Source of the DNA: GYS-P2D sp964489125
GTDB lineage: Bacteria; Bacteroidota; Bacteroidia; Chitinophagales; Saprospiraceae
Assembly: GCA_964489125.1 (NCBI GenBank)
Contig: CAZAXY010000020.1
Span: forward strand, 1-39,583
Direction of reading: 5' to 3'
Length of the DNA: 39,583 nt
Part shown: one piece after another, positions 1 to 10,400 of the stretch
How the letters are laid out: the number at the start of each line of letters is the position of its first letter
Numbering within the stretch: the stretch's first letter is position 1
The notes under the pieces: generated by a model
Databases searched by the model: none
What the model was told of the DNA's origin: nothing
The model's input: the letters and a program-made list of their open reading frames with translations, nothing else
Translations under genes and position numbers: made by a program

Positions 1-94
1 CTCGAGTTAATGCATCAGTTATTGAATCATTGGTCTGGGCTAAGCAGGGTAGTGTGACAAGTAAGAAAAAGAAACCAGCGAAAATTTTATACAT
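1..94 (-). CDS. Secreted protein, N-terminal fragment (cut by window edge)
   Basis: Reading leftwards from an ATG at 94, an open frame runs 31 codons to the edge. It starts MYKIFAGFFFLLVTLPCLAQ: a short basic start, a hydrophobic core and a likely signal peptidase I site at LA/Q, so the product is exported to the periplasm or beyond. The next residues (TNDSITDAL) are polar, as expected for a mature N-terminus. The rest of the gene lies outside the window, so no function can be given. The preceding gene on the same strand ends 355 bases away, so this one probably has its own promoter. The call rests only on the signal peptide and the open frame. Confidence 0.6.
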   Translation of the reverse strand, partial: MYKIFAGFFFLLVTLPCLAQTNDSITDALTR

Positions 95-449
95 GATTGT
101 CTTATATGCTTTTGAAGATATCTCATTCTGCAAGTTGAACTATCGATAATCGACAGAGAGATTGTTTATAAAGACTAATGCAATTTATATGATAACACGA
201 CAACATCTCTCGATTCCAATGAGTATGTATTTTGTAAAGGCCATTCATCCGCACACAATTCTCATCTAAGTTTCTTGTGTGTAGAATGCTATTTCGCTTT
301 TTGTAATGACAAAATTTGTATCCTAATCTGATTCGAATAACTCTTTATTCTCGACAAAGGAGTATTGTCGAGGGCGTTTTTGATAGTGCAATGAATAGAA
401 TAGTGATAACCATTAAGTTCAGTTCAGCCATAATAATGAAAGATCAGAA
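95..449. other. Intergenic region, no gene seen
   Basis: About 355 bases between two leftward genes. I see no credible coding frame: a 62-codon plus-strand frame at 316-504 starts here but runs into the tail of the next gene and has no recognisable features. The region should hold the promoter of the left-edge secreted gene and the 3' end of the membrane protein transcript. It contains one perfect hairpin, listed separately. Confidence 0.6.
350..372. repeat. Perfect 8-bp inverted repeat (hairpin)
   Basis: CTCGACAA and TTGTCGAG form a perfect 8-bp stem with a 7-nt loop. A short T run (GTTTTT) follows on the plus strand; the minus-strand exit is AATAAAGAG. It lies 3' of the leftward gene ending at 450, so it may shape or end that transcript. 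However, the T run is on the wrong side for a textbook terminator of that gene. Confidence 0.4.
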
Positions 450-2660
450 TTATAGAAGAGCATTCCTTTGTTCAACGGGCTCTAAATCCCGGAAGAATAA
501 ATAAGTTGCGATTAGTGTTATAAAAAACACTGCAGTGCCTGCAACGAAAAACCAATCGAATCCAAAAACAATCGGTATGAAAAATGAGATTAACAGGCCT
601 ATAGCAGCGCCAATTGCATCAGCTGCAAATACCACTAACGGTTTTTTGGAAGCGGCTTCAAACAAAACTGGAAAAAAACTTCCTGTGACAAAAGCTGCAG
701 GAGTCAACAATAGGAGACCAGCCCAAAGAGGTAGGTCGTTATGTAACAATAACATTATTAGCATGCTAAGTCCTCCGATCAATTGAAGTGATGGTCTTCG
801 TTTTGAGGTGATAAACGTGCTTCCTAGACCTGAGACAATTAAAAAGCCAATGGCTCCTAAAACAAGTGCATTGTGATAGACATAGATCTTTTTGAAAAGC
901 ATGAGAATTAAATAATGCTCGACAACCAGAAAGTTAGCACCCACTAAAAGACTTATCCACAGGGTTTGTCCATAGGTCTTTCCAGGGATATTCGAATTTC
1001 TATTTCCTCTTAAGATAACCATCAACACTACCGAAAAAATCACTAACAGTCCTGCTACCATCAAAAACAAACGTCCTACTTGCTCTAATGAAAAGATATG
1101 TTGGACATTTCCTGCTAGGAATGGTTGATTGTCAGTAATAGGTTTAAACTCGCCTGATCCCCATGTCTTTTCGATTAGCTCAGGACGCCTGAGTACATTG
1201 GGGAAAAGTGGGGTTTTATGTGCGTATCCATAAGTGAAAAACTTCTGCACATCATCTATCGTTGGCATTGATTCTGTGTTTTTAGAGCCTAATATCAGAA
1301 TCTCATCGTCTGTACGGTATGCGGTCACTTTGAGATTAATGTTCTCGCTCTCAAACGTTCGCATATATTGCTCCGTCAAAATTTGTTTTGGATCAAGTCC
1401 AATTGGATACCAAACCGCAAGAATACCATTTTGAGCCAGCTTTGATGCCAAGGTTTCGAAGGCGTCTATCGTACGAATCATATTACCTGGCTCCAACATC
1501 ATTTGAGGATAACCACCGACACTTGGAAGATATATAAGATCAAAGCGCTCATCCAAATTCTCCATATATCCTCTCGCCTCGGCATTCACTAAGTTCACAT
1601 TGCTTCCATCATAGACTTTATTAAACTGCTCGGCGAGATCTTTTTGTACGGCACTCAGAACGCCTGGCTCCAACTCTATTGCTAGAATATCAATGTCTTC
1701 CTTGGTCGTTTTAGCATATTGCACTTGTCGGCCTCCACCAGAACCGATAATGGCAATCTTTGCTCCTTCGGGACTTATATCGATTGGTATCATCCCCATA
1801 CCATGTTGCGCATAGCCGTATTCTGGTGAATAATCCCATTGAAATATGTCATTATAAAATCCAGCATAATTCTCAACATTTACAGTGGATTTCATGATTT
1901 CTACCAGCCCATATTTACCCCACTCCTGATGGATAATCTCATATCCAAACTCCTCATAGTAGCGCGTTGATTGAAAACTATCCCCTTTATACAATTTCAA
2001 AAAAGCACTGTCCATACGCGGTACAAACACCAATCCTAAAAGAATCACACATTCCAGTACAATTAAAGGGGACCACTTTGGCTTTAGAAGATGTGTTGCT
2101 ATGGCTACACATAGGAATGGTATAATCATCATCGGGATTATTCCTAAAGTAGTAAAGAAGAATTCTGCAAATAGGTAACCCAAGGCTGCACCGAAGAGAT
2201 ACAATGCATATACTACGTACATTTTACCCTTTACTACCTTCCGTCCAATCTGATATCCTATGTATTCACTCAAACCATAAGCAATAAAGAAAGGTAAAAA
2301 GAACGCTGTGAAAATCACGATCTGGATAAACAGCTGTGTCAATTCAATATCGAATAAATGTGCTCTTAGATAGTCATATTGCTTGCATATGAACATGGTG
2401 CCTACGGAAAAAAGCATCGTTAGCTGTAAGATCCAAAGTGATTTGGTGAAGGAACAAATGTTTATTTTAAAGAGGTGAAATGCCACCAACGCACCTATTG
2501 GGAAACCTATGAATAGCAGATCGAAAAATAGGGATGGCATTATGAAAAATGACAACAACCTAAATAAGATTACTGTAAAAAGTACTGTGCCAAAAGAGAG
2601 TAGGAAGAGGACCGTTGATATAGTAAATGAAGACAGCTCCTCAGTATGCTTCTCTGTCAT
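450..2660 (-). CDS. Membrane-embedded spermidine-synthase-like (SAM-fold) protein
   Basis: 736 aa. Roughly seven hydrophobic segments (about residues 13-220) precede a soluble Rossmann domain (about 225-520), and six or seven more follow (about 528-725). The soluble part has the nucleotide loop IIGSGGGRQ (304-312), an acidic ribose-binding position in AIELEPGV (327-334), and the PITDNQPFL segment (507-515), comparable to the TDD-PF ending common in membrane-bound spermidine-synthase-like proteins. True aminopropyltransferases carry a G-D-G-G loop and a catalytic DxxDP segment. Here these read GSGGG and YLPSVGG (377-383), so polyamine synthesis is unlikely. It is probably an inner-membrane protein using or sensing an S-adenosyl compound, substrate unknown. 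It stands alone, with more than 200 bases free on both sides. Confidence 0.8.
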   Translation of the reverse strand: MTEKHTEELSSFTISTVLFLLSFGTVLFTVILFRLLSFFIMPSLFFDLLFIGFPIGALVAFHLFKINICSFTKSLWILQLTMLFSVGTMFICKQYDYLRAHLFDIELTQLFIQIVIFTAFFLPFFIAYGLSEYIGYQIGRKVVKGKMYVVYALYLFGAALGYLFAEFFFTTLGIIPMMIIPFLCVAIATHLLKPKWSPLIVLECVILLGLVFVPRMDSAFLKLYKGDSFQSTRYYEEFGYEIIHQEWGKYGLVEIMKSTVNVENYAGFYNDIFQWDYSPEYGYAQHGMGMIPIDISPEGAKIAIIGSGGGRQVQYAKTTKEDIDILAIELEPGVLSAVQKDLAEQFNKVYDGSNVNLVNAEARGYMENLDERFDLIYLPSVGGYPQMMLEPGNMIRTIDAFETLASKLAQNGILAVWYPIGLDPKQILTEQYMRTFESENINLKVTAYRTDDEILILGSKNTESMPTIDDVQKFFTYGYAHKTPLFPNVLRRPELIEKTWGSGEFKPITDNQPFLAGNVQHIFSLEQVGRLFLMVAGLLVIFSVVLMVILRGNRNSNIPGKTYGQTLWISLLVGANFLVVEHYLILMLFKKIYVYHNALVLGAIGFLIVSGLGSTFITSKRRPSLQLIGGLSMLIMLLLHNDLPLWAGLLLLTPAAFVTGSFFPVLFEAASKKPLVVFAADAIGAAIGLLISFFIPIVFGFDWFFVAGTAVFFITLIATYLFFRDLEPVEQRNALL

Positions 2661-2891
2661 TGAAAATGGTAATAGTTGCGAATTTAGGATTTATTTTGAA
2701 CTTCTTTTCATTCCCTCGTGGTGTTAGGGAAGTCCTTAAAATGAATGGCAGTCAATGGATCACCCAAAGTGTAAGGCTTTACCCTATTCTTCAATCCTTT
2801 TTACAAAATTTCTCTCCAATCTCTCTTGTAAAACTTATTCACCCTCCTAAGTTCATTCCAGTCCTGCATAGTTGTAGGTATGAATAACTAC
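2661..2891. other. Intergenic region with weak inverted repeat
   Basis: 231 bases between two leftward genes. An imperfect candidate hairpin (TTTTACAA at 2799-2806 with TTGTAAAA at 2826-2833, 19-nt loop) lies downstream of the molybdopterin oxidoreductase and could mark its 3' end. An 86-codon plus-strand frame covering 2627-2887 begins inside the neighbouring gene, has no recognisable features, and is treated as spurious. No other feature is seen. Confidence 0.4.
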
Positions 2892-4991
2892 TTAAGCTTT
2901 CTCAATTGTAACTGGTGTGGCGTTAATAACTGACACTCCACATAACGCATCTACCAACTCATCATCAATGATATCATTGATACTTACTCCGGCATGAGCT
3001 GCAGCCACATCCAATTGAATCCCATCTCTATGATGGCCCCATCCATGAGGAATGCTAATGGACCCTGCCATCATTTCTTCAGTTAGTTCCGCTTTTATCT
3101 TTATTGATCCAATCCTTGAGGTCACGGTTACTAAGTCTCCATTATTAATGTCTTGTTCTGCTGCATCCTTTGGGTGGATTAATGCAGTGCATCGTTCCCT
3201 TCCTTTGACCATTCGATAGGAATTGTGCAACCAGCTATTATTACTTCTGAGGTGTCGACGCCCGATGAGGAGCAGCCGCTTGTCTACAACCTTGTTTTGA
3301 GCTGTTTTAATCAGTTTTTTAAGCGCATCATGATATATTACAGGTAGGATATCCATCTTCTTTGTCTTCAGAAGAACACCTTCAGGTAGTTTAGGCTCTA
3401 ATGGCCCTAAATCTATACCATGTGGATGATCTTTAAGCTGTTGCAGCGAGATTCCTTGAGATGAAGACATCAACGCAAACTCAAGTGCTTGTTCTAGAGT
3501 GAATACTTGAACATCTTGTGGATCATCAAGAAGTTCGTTATATGCTTTAATCAAACCATTGAAAATCTCCCAATCGTATTTAGTGCCTTCCTCTTTGTCT
3601 ATAGCCGCACCACTGAATTTGGCAGTGTTATGCACGGCAAAATTATGAAATGGTGCTCCGTAGTGCGGTGTCTCTAAGCCTGTTGCTGGAGGAAGAATTA
3701 TGTTAGCGTGCTTAGTCGTCTCATTAATGTAGATATCTACACTCACCATGTAATCAAGTGAGGCGAATGCTTCTTCTATTTTACGCCCATTGGGAACAGA
3801 TAATACAGGATTGCCACATGAGGTAATGAAGCCTCTTATTTGCCCTTCTCCTGGAGTAAGTATGTCTTCTGCAATGGTGGAAGAGGGCAACTCTCCACCA
3901 TACTCTGGAAGTTTACGTACCCTGCTATGCCATCGGCCAAGTCGTTTGTTCTTATTCCCGCGTTGAGCAAGGTTGATTGCCGGCGAAGTTAACATTGCGC
4001 CCCCAGGATTGTCAAAGTTGCCTGTGAGTACATTAATCACATTAATAGCCCAATGGCTTAATGCGCCATGCTCTGTTGCTGATACACCTAATCTACCATA
4101 GCACACAGCACTGTTGGCCGAAGTAAATTCATCTACTAGTGTTATGATTGATTTTTCTGAAATTCTGGTTATAGAGGAAGCTACTTCTGGCGTAATATCC
4201 TGAACCGCCTTTTTAATCTCTGCTATCAATTCTATATCAACGAAATGCTCTACTCGATCTAATCTCATCTTATCCTTGCTGATGATCAGATTGATCATAG
4301 CGAGCAACAACCATATATCTGTTGATGGTTTGATGAATATGTGCTGATCTGCCTTATTAGCTGTTTCGGTTTTTCTTGGATCAATCACTACAACTTTACC
4401 GCCTCTTTTTTGGATAGATTTTAATTTTCCACTTACATCTGGAGCTGTCATCAAGCTGCCATTTGACACTATTGGATTTCCTCCCAATATCAACCAGTAT
4501 GAAGTCCTATTAATATCGGGGACAGGAACCAAATTCATATGACCCAACATGAATTCACCAGCCATGTGATGCGCTAATTGATCAACTGACGTAGCAGAAT
4601 ATCTATTCTTAGTCTTGATAAGTCTGACGAACTGAGGGGAGAATAGGATAGTACCTATGTTATGAGCACTTGGATTGCCTTGATAAATGCCAAGGGCGTT
4701 GGGGCCATGCTCTTCTTGAAGATTATATAATCCCTGTGCAGCTTTGGCAAAAGCGTCTTCCCAACTGATTTGAACCCATGCGTCCCCTTGTCGCTCCACG
4801 GGATATTTTAATCGATTAGGGTCTTCATGTAGATCCTTTAACGCTACAGCTTTTGGGCATATATGGCCCTTGCTGAATACATCCTGCTTATCTCCTCTTA
4901 TGGACAACACAAGATTGTCTTCTGTTTCTATTTCAAGACCACATAGGGCTTCACAGAGATTACATGTGCGGTATTTAATATGTGTAGACAT
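2892..4991 (-). CDS. Molybdopterin oxidoreductase (DMSO reductase family), cytoplasmic
   Basis: 699 aa. The N-terminus has a 4Fe-4S binding pattern C10-x2-C13-x3-C17-x27-C45, followed by the molybdopterin core (LGGNPIVSNGS near 169-179). A C-terminal bis-MGD-binding domain includes the segment RRHLRSNNSWLHN. No twin-arginine or other signal peptide is present, so it should act in the cytoplasm. The molybdenum ligand would fall near YSATSVDQ (131-138), where no Cys or Sec is present; Ser or Asp ligation is possible, so the substrate cannot be read. No electron-transfer partner is adjacent. The gene lies 26 bases downstream of the NTF2-like lipoprotein and probably shares a transcript with it and the acyl-CoA synthetase. 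Family call is secure, substrate unknown. Confidence 0.88.
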   Translation of the reverse strand: MSTHIKYRTCNLCEALCGLEIETEDNLVLSIRGDKQDVFSKGHICPKAVALKDLHEDPNRLKYPVERQGDAWVQISWEDAFAKAAQGLYNLQEEHGPNALGIYQGNPSAHNIGTILFSPQFVRLIKTKNRYSATSVDQLAHHMAGEFMLGHMNLVPVPDINRTSYWLILGGNPIVSNGSLMTAPDVSGKLKSIQKRGGKVVVIDPRKTETANKADQHIFIKPSTDIWLLLAMINLIISKDKMRLDRVEHFVDIELIAEIKKAVQDITPEVASSITRISEKSIITLVDEFTSANSAVCYGRLGVSATEHGALSHWAINVINVLTGNFDNPGGAMLTSPAINLAQRGNKNKRLGRWHSRVRKLPEYGGELPSSTIAEDILTPGEGQIRGFITSCGNPVLSVPNGRKIEEAFASLDYMVSVDIYINETTKHANIILPPATGLETPHYGAPFHNFAVHNTAKFSGAAIDKEEGTKYDWEIFNGLIKAYNELLDDPQDVQVFTLEQALEFALMSSSQGISLQQLKDHPHGIDLGPLEPKLPEGVLLKTKKMDILPVIYHDALKKLIKTAQNKVVDKRLLLIGRRHLRSNNSWLHNSYRMVKGRERCTALIHPKDAAEQDINNGDLVTVTSRIGSIKIKAELTEEMMAGSISIPHGWGHHRDGIQLDVAAAHAGVSINDIIDDELVDALCGVSVINATPVTIEKA

Positions 4992-5017
4992 GACCTTATA
5001 TTCTTGTTAGTGTAATA

Positions 5018-5485
5018 CTATTTCTTATTCCAGGTGGAGTGCATCATTTTTAATCTCCATCCATCATCTGTTTTTACAGCTGTTGCGCTTTCTAACCAGC
5101 TGCCTTCGCCGACCAAACTATCTTGTACATAGAATTCTGCTCGGTTGTGATATGCAATCTGCATCGAGAGACCATACTTTTCGATAGAAATATACTCCAT
5201 CATATTTTTTCGCTGAGCTCTATTTGGAGTGCTTAATTGATCCCGTATGTACAGCTTAATACGTTGATTGTTCCATACTTCACCATTTTCGAGAATAATA
5301 AAATCATCTGTATGATAAGTTGAAATTTTTGTGGAGTCTACGCCGCCCCATATATTGTCAAATGCGCCTTGAATTAAGTCTTTCGCTGCCTTCTTTTCTT
5401 GTTCGCTTAACTCATTCTCTGATACATCGGTGGTTGCAATGCAAGAGAATAGGAATAGGCATGTTACAATTAGTGAGTATTTCAT
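5018..5485 (-). CDS. NTF2/SnoaL-like (DUF4440-type) lipoprotein
   Basis: 155 aa. The N-terminus MKYSLIVTCLFLFSC ends in a lipobox-like LFSC with C15 as the likely lipidated residue, so the protein is probably membrane-anchored. The mature part resembles the cone-shaped DUF4440/SnoaL fold: an initial helix (KKAAKDLIQGAFDNIWGG), then short strands with YHTDDFIILENGEVW, and a C-terminal strand pair (DDGWRLKMMHSTW). These folds bind small molecules or act as minor enzymes; nothing here fixes which. It sits between an acyl-CoA synthetase (49 bases upstream) and the molybdopterin oxidoreductase (26 bases downstream) in the same direction, suggesting co-transcription. Confidence 0.7.
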   Translation of the reverse strand: MKYSLIVTCLFLFSCIATTDVSENELSEQEKKAAKDLIQGAFDNIWGGVDSTKISTYHTDDFIILENGEVWNNQRIKLYIRDQLSTPNRAQRKNMMEYISIEKYGLSMQIAYHNRAEFYVQDSLVGEGSWLESATAVKTDDGWRLKMMHSTWNKK

Positions 5486-5534
5486 ATGTAGAATTAAAAT
5501 GTGCGTCTTATTGTGATGCGATTGCGTAAATCTC

Positions 5535-7211
5535 TTATTCTTGATTGAGCTCTGCTGTGCTTATTTTACGCATTTCAATCTTCTTGATTTTACCAGTTAC
5601 TGTCATGGGAAATTCGTCCACGAACTTATAAAATTTAGGAATTTTGAAATGTGTTATTTGCCCTGTGCAGAATGCTTTCACTTCCTCTGGTGTAATATGC
5701 TCATCAGGTTTCGGTTTGATCCAAGCCATAACTTCTTCTCCATACTTCTTGGAGGGGATACCTATGACCTGTACATCGCTGACTTTGGGATGTTGATACA
5801 AGAATTCTTCGATTTCTCTTGGATAGATATTTTCACCACCTCTGATGATCATATCTTTTATACGACCTACGATATTGATATAGCCCTGTTCGTCCATAAC
5901 CGCCAGATCTCCAGTATGCATCCAGCGAGCTTGGTCGATTGCCTCGGCAGTTTTCTCTTTATTATCCCAATAGCCTAACATGATGCTGTAACCACGAGTA
6001 CACAATTCACCCGGGGTATTTACAGCTTGAACAAAACCAGTATCGGGATCGATGATTTTGACCTCGATATGAGGATGTACCTGACCAACTGTGCTAACCT
6101 GTTTTTCTAGTGAGGTGCCGATTTTCGTTTGAGTACTCACTGGACTGGTTTCGGTCATGCCATAAGCGATCTGGACCTCGGACATATTCATGAGGGATTT
6201 GACCTTTTTCATCACTTCGATTGGGCATGGAGAACCTGCCATGATCCCGGTCCGCAGGGATGATAAATCGAACCTATCAAACTCCGGATGCTCTAGCTGT
6301 GCTATAAACATCGTAGGTACCCCATATACTGCAGTAGCTTTCTCTTCTTCAATGGCTTGCAATACTTCTAAAGGCTCAAATCCTTCACTAGGATAAATCA
6401 TTTTAGAACCGTGCGTGATACAACCCAGATTGCCCATCACCATTCCAAAACAATGATATAACGGCACTGGAATGATCAAACTGTCCTCTTCACTAAAATT
6501 CATCGTTCTTGTGACAAAATAGCCGTTGTTCAATATGTTATGATGACTTAGTGTAGCTCCTTTAGGGTATCCTGTTGTGCCACTGGTATATTGGATGTTT
6601 ATTGGCTCATCAAAAGCTAAATTGGCTTGTCGATCGGCCAAGTGTTCCGCAGTAATTGCTGCAGCACCAGATAAAAATTTACTCCAACCGCATAACCCTT
6701 CCTGAGGGGAGTCAGAGAGAACCACAGCAGCTCTGAGTTGAGGGAGTTCTTTAGACTTGAGATTTCCAAATGAACTGTTCTTAAGTTCGGGCGATAACTC
6801 AAGAATCATTTGTGAATAATCGGATGTCTTGAATTGATCAGCTAACACCAACATCTTACAGCCAGATTGAGTCAATGCATATTTTAATTCATGAAGTCGA
6901 TAGGCTGGATTGATATTGACTAAGATCACTCCCACCTTAGCTGTTGCCAGTTGGAGGATTGTCCACTCGGCACGATTAGGTGACCAAATCCCGACTCTAT
7001 CGCCCTTGTTACAATCACTTGCAATGAGTGCTTTAGCACATGTATCTACTTGTTCTCTCAGTTCACTATAGGTCCATCTTATATTTTGATGGCGTACCAC
7101 TAGTGCTTCTCGATTAGGATATCGTCCTACAGTTTCATCGAATTTATCCCCGATGGTCATTCCGATTAAGGGTATATCACTTGTGCCTGAAGTATAGCTT
7201 AGTTTACTCAT
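5535..7211 (-). CDS. Acyl-CoA synthetase (AMP-binding, FadD-like)
   Basis: 558 aa, a normal length for the family. It activates a fatty or related carboxylic acid with ATP to an acyl-adenylate and then to the CoA thioester, in the cytoplasm. The P-loop-like motif YTSGTTGYPKG lies at about 208-218, the AMP-binding motif YGMTETSP at about 350-357, then the hinge and RGGENIYP region, and the C-terminal catalytic lysine in TVTGKIKK (K541). No signal peptide. The sequence resembles medium- or long-chain acid ligases more than acetate ligases, but chain length cannot be read. First gene of a leftward unit with the lipoprotein and molybdopterin enzyme. A divergent 192-base spacer separates it from the large secreted protein. 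Confidence 0.9.
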   Translation of the reverse strand: MSKLSYTSGTSDIPLIGMTIGDKFDETVGRYPNREALVVRHQNIRWTYSELREQVDTCAKALIASDCNKGDRVGIWSPNRAEWTILQLATAKVGVILVNINPAYRLHELKYALTQSGCKMLVLADQFKTSDYSQMILELSPELKNSSFGNLKSKELPQLRAAVVLSDSPQEGLCGWSKFLSGAAAITAEHLADRQANLAFDEPINIQYTSGTTGYPKGATLSHHNILNNGYFVTRTMNFSEEDSLIIPVPLYHCFGMVMGNLGCITHGSKMIYPSEGFEPLEVLQAIEEEKATAVYGVPTMFIAQLEHPEFDRFDLSSLRTGIMAGSPCPIEVMKKVKSLMNMSEVQIAYGMTETSPVSTQTKIGTSLEKQVSTVGQVHPHIEVKIIDPDTGFVQAVNTPGELCTRGYSIMLGYWDNKEKTAEAIDQARWMHTGDLAVMDEQGYINIVGRIKDMIIRGGENIYPREIEEFLYQHPKVSDVQVIGIPSKKYGEEVMAWIKPKPDEHITPEEVKAFCTGQITHFKIPKFYKFVDEFPMTVTGKIKKIEMRKISTAELNQE

Positions 7212-7353
7212 AGGTTTATGAACAAAAAGATACTAATTAACAAGACAAGACAGGTATTTGGCTTCGCTCAATCCTGATTAACACCCAAATTCGCTATTCA
7301 TTCAACCCTATAATCCGACCATTCACCGATAGCATTTAGTCATTAAACTGTTC

Positions 7354-7387
7354 TTTGAATTCTCAGCTAACGATCAGACTATACTTG
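7354..7387 (+). promoter_or_regulatory. Candidate Bacteroidota promoter for the secreted protein
   Basis: TTTG at 7354-7357 and TATACTTG at 7380-7387, separated by 22 bases, approximate the -33 TTTG / -7 TAnnTTTG pattern (one mismatch in the -7 box). The start codon follows 16 bases later, giving a very short leader. Confidence 0.35.
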
Positions 7388-7403
7388 TAACTAAAACCTA
7401 ACG

Positions 7404-10400
7404 ATGCAATTGAATAACATCTATACCCACATATTGCTATGCTTGTTTTCTTTTGTGAGCATATCAGCCCAGGAGATATGCGATAATGGTTTGGATGATG
7501 ATACGGATGGCTTAATTGATTGCGGAGATACAGATTGTTATGGAGATACCAACTGTGATGATGCTTATGAATGTACTAACACGCTATACCAAGTTATCTC
7601 GGCAACTTTAAAAGAACTCAACGTGGCTACAAGTTCTTACGATGATATCGGCGTGGCTTCGGGGAGATATAATGGTGGAGGTTTTAATTTTCAAGATGGT
7701 TATGTCTATGGCATCAATAAATCAAGCGGCAACAGGCGCTTATGGAGAATTGATAATTCTGGACGAGAAGTTGACTTGGGCGTAATCAATAACTTTGGTG
7801 GAATAGATTATGCTGGAGACTTTGATCACAATGGGAATTTATATACTTACAAGAGCGGTAGCTATCCAAAACTATATCACGTAGATGTCAATGCCTTCCC
7901 TCTGCAACATGTATCACAGGATCTTACTAACATAAGTGGGGCCAGTATTCCTGGGTCAGCAGATATTACATTCAATCCTGTTAACAATAAGTTCTATGGT
8001 ATAGCCTCTAATCTAAAGATTATAGTTATTGACCCTCACGCCCTAACCATAGACTTAGATAATTCTGTAGTTGGACAAGTGAATACAAGCGGAGGTTTCG
8101 GGGCGGCATACTCTGATATTGAGGGGAACTCATATTTTTCAAATAACAAAGATGGACGCATCTATAAGTTATCCTTTGATGATGAAGGAGGTCCTCTTGA
8201 TTTACTCCACGTGGCTACTGGAGAACCGACTAATTCTAATGATGGTATAGCTTGCTCTAATTCATTACCGCCATTTGAGACAGATTGTTCGGATGGGATG
8301 GATAATGATGGCGATGGATTAGTAGATTGTGATGATCCAGATTGTTTTATCGACAGCAATTGCCCTAGATTAACGGCTAGCTTCATCTGTGTGCCTGAGA
8401 CTGGCCCTAATGGCATCATTCCATTTCATCTGATGTTGATAAATGATAGTGAAGCCGATGCTACAGATTTTACAGTGTATGATGTACTGCCGCATGGTAT
8501 GAGCATGCTATATGACACAATCTCGATATCAGGATCTGCTACGCAAACGGATCTGTATGAAAGGCCAGTATTTGGTGACAGAGATACAATAAGCTGGGGG
8601 ACATTAAATATTCCAGTTGGAGACACGATTGAGGTACAATATTCAGTTCTTGTGGACGGCGATGCTGCGGAGGGCGTCTATTCTAATGATGTATTTGCTC
8701 ATGGTGTATTACTTGATCCTAACCTGATTACTTGCGATGTATTAGTTTCCAATTTTTTAATTGAGGACAAACAAATCTTGAGTTGCGATCCTGCATTCTA
8801 TCAGGTTTATAAGAAAAAAGGGGTGCCGAATGTATATGCTAAATTGGACGTGGAATCTGGTGATTATGCTGAGATCGCTACTATATCTCATCAAGCCAAC
8901 GGACTTGGATTTGATTACCTGTCAGGATTGGCTTACGGAGCGGAGGGTCAGCTATTTATTTCGATAGATTCTCTTGGAACGGTTGAAAACCTCGGTCAGA
9001 TATTCAATCGAAAAGTATACGTCGGAGATACCGATACTTTAGGTAACTGGTGGGGCAAAGATGGGAATGACATGCTTAAAGTTCATATTGAGTCTATGCT
9101 TGATGATCAGGCGAATGATCTAATTACACGATACCCTGGAGCAGGTATGCCAGGCTGGGATATGGCTTACAATAAAGATGGTCATTTCTATGCGGTACAT
9201 AATAGGACGCTATACAAGTTTGACCCTAATAAGGGAGAAAAATACACACTGGGAACTTTAATAGGAGATGAAGTGCCAAGTGGTGGATTTGGCGCTCAAT
9301 GGACTGGGTCCGATGGTAGACTGTATATATCTAACAATGCTACTGGTCAGATATTCAGAGTCGACGTGGTCTCTCGTGAGACTAAGTTGATGATGCAGTC
9401 TACCGCCGGATTGCGGTTCAATGATGGATTTTCGTGCCCTTTGGAACTTCCTGCACCTTTGACTTTTGATCATCATGATTATAGCCTGTTTCCAGCTGCA
9501 AGAATATTTTCTTACAGTCAACGCACTAATGGTATACCTGATCTGCTCGCTGTATGGGCAGGGAGTGGCGTTGATGTAGAGAGCGAATCCATAGCTTTTA
9601 CCACAGCAGATGTGGACCAATATGATGACGGTTTAAACTATAAAACATATCTCCCAGCTGGAAGTAGTTCTAATTGGGAAATTGTACTTAACACCAATTT
9701 TGAAGAAGCTAAAGAAGTCTACTACGGAATATGGATAGATTGGGATGCAGATGATAAAATTGATTCATTCTATGATGGTAGTGCAGCTATAACTGATGCC
9801 ACAAGCCTAATGGTGCCAGTTGCCGTGCCCACGACATTCAGTGATACGACTGTAGCAGTCCGACTAATCGTAAGTGAACGTCAATTGGGACTAGATGACT
9901 TGGATTTATACGAGGATGACGTGACAGGTGAAGTAGAAGATTATCAGTTTTATGGTAATACCACAGTAGATTGCGGCAACGGACTCGATGATGACAATGA
10001 CGGATTAGTAGATTGTGATGATCCTGATTGCTATGACAATTGTAGGTATACAACAACTAAATCTGGATTTGATGGTGGTCTTGAGAGCAATGATAGATTG
10101 AGTCATAAGGTTAACCTAGTTAACTATAATAAGAAGAGAGGCCGCTATGGTAGAGGCTATGATCGTGATATTCAAGATCTGTTAACTCGTGCAAGCATGA
10201 ATAAATCTCTAAGTGGATATAACAAATCTAACGCCCCCATCGCCGCCTATATGCCTGTTGATGCCATCAGTAATACTGAGACTCGAGAAAGCTCTCCCGA
10301 GCACCTAATCAACATCACTAATGCGACTGAATTATACGCAATAGACATATACGAAGGGAACAATAGAAGAGGTGCTGTATTAGGCCTGAGATCTTCTGAG

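Noticed and set aside
316..504. 62-codon plus-strand frame near the left edge
   Set aside because: No recognisable features, and its 3' part overlaps the end of the membrane protein gene on the other strand.
2627..2887. 86-codon plus-strand frame
   Set aside because: It begins inside the N-terminal part of the leftward membrane protein and has no recognisable domain or signal; composition looks like reverse-strand shadow plus spacer.
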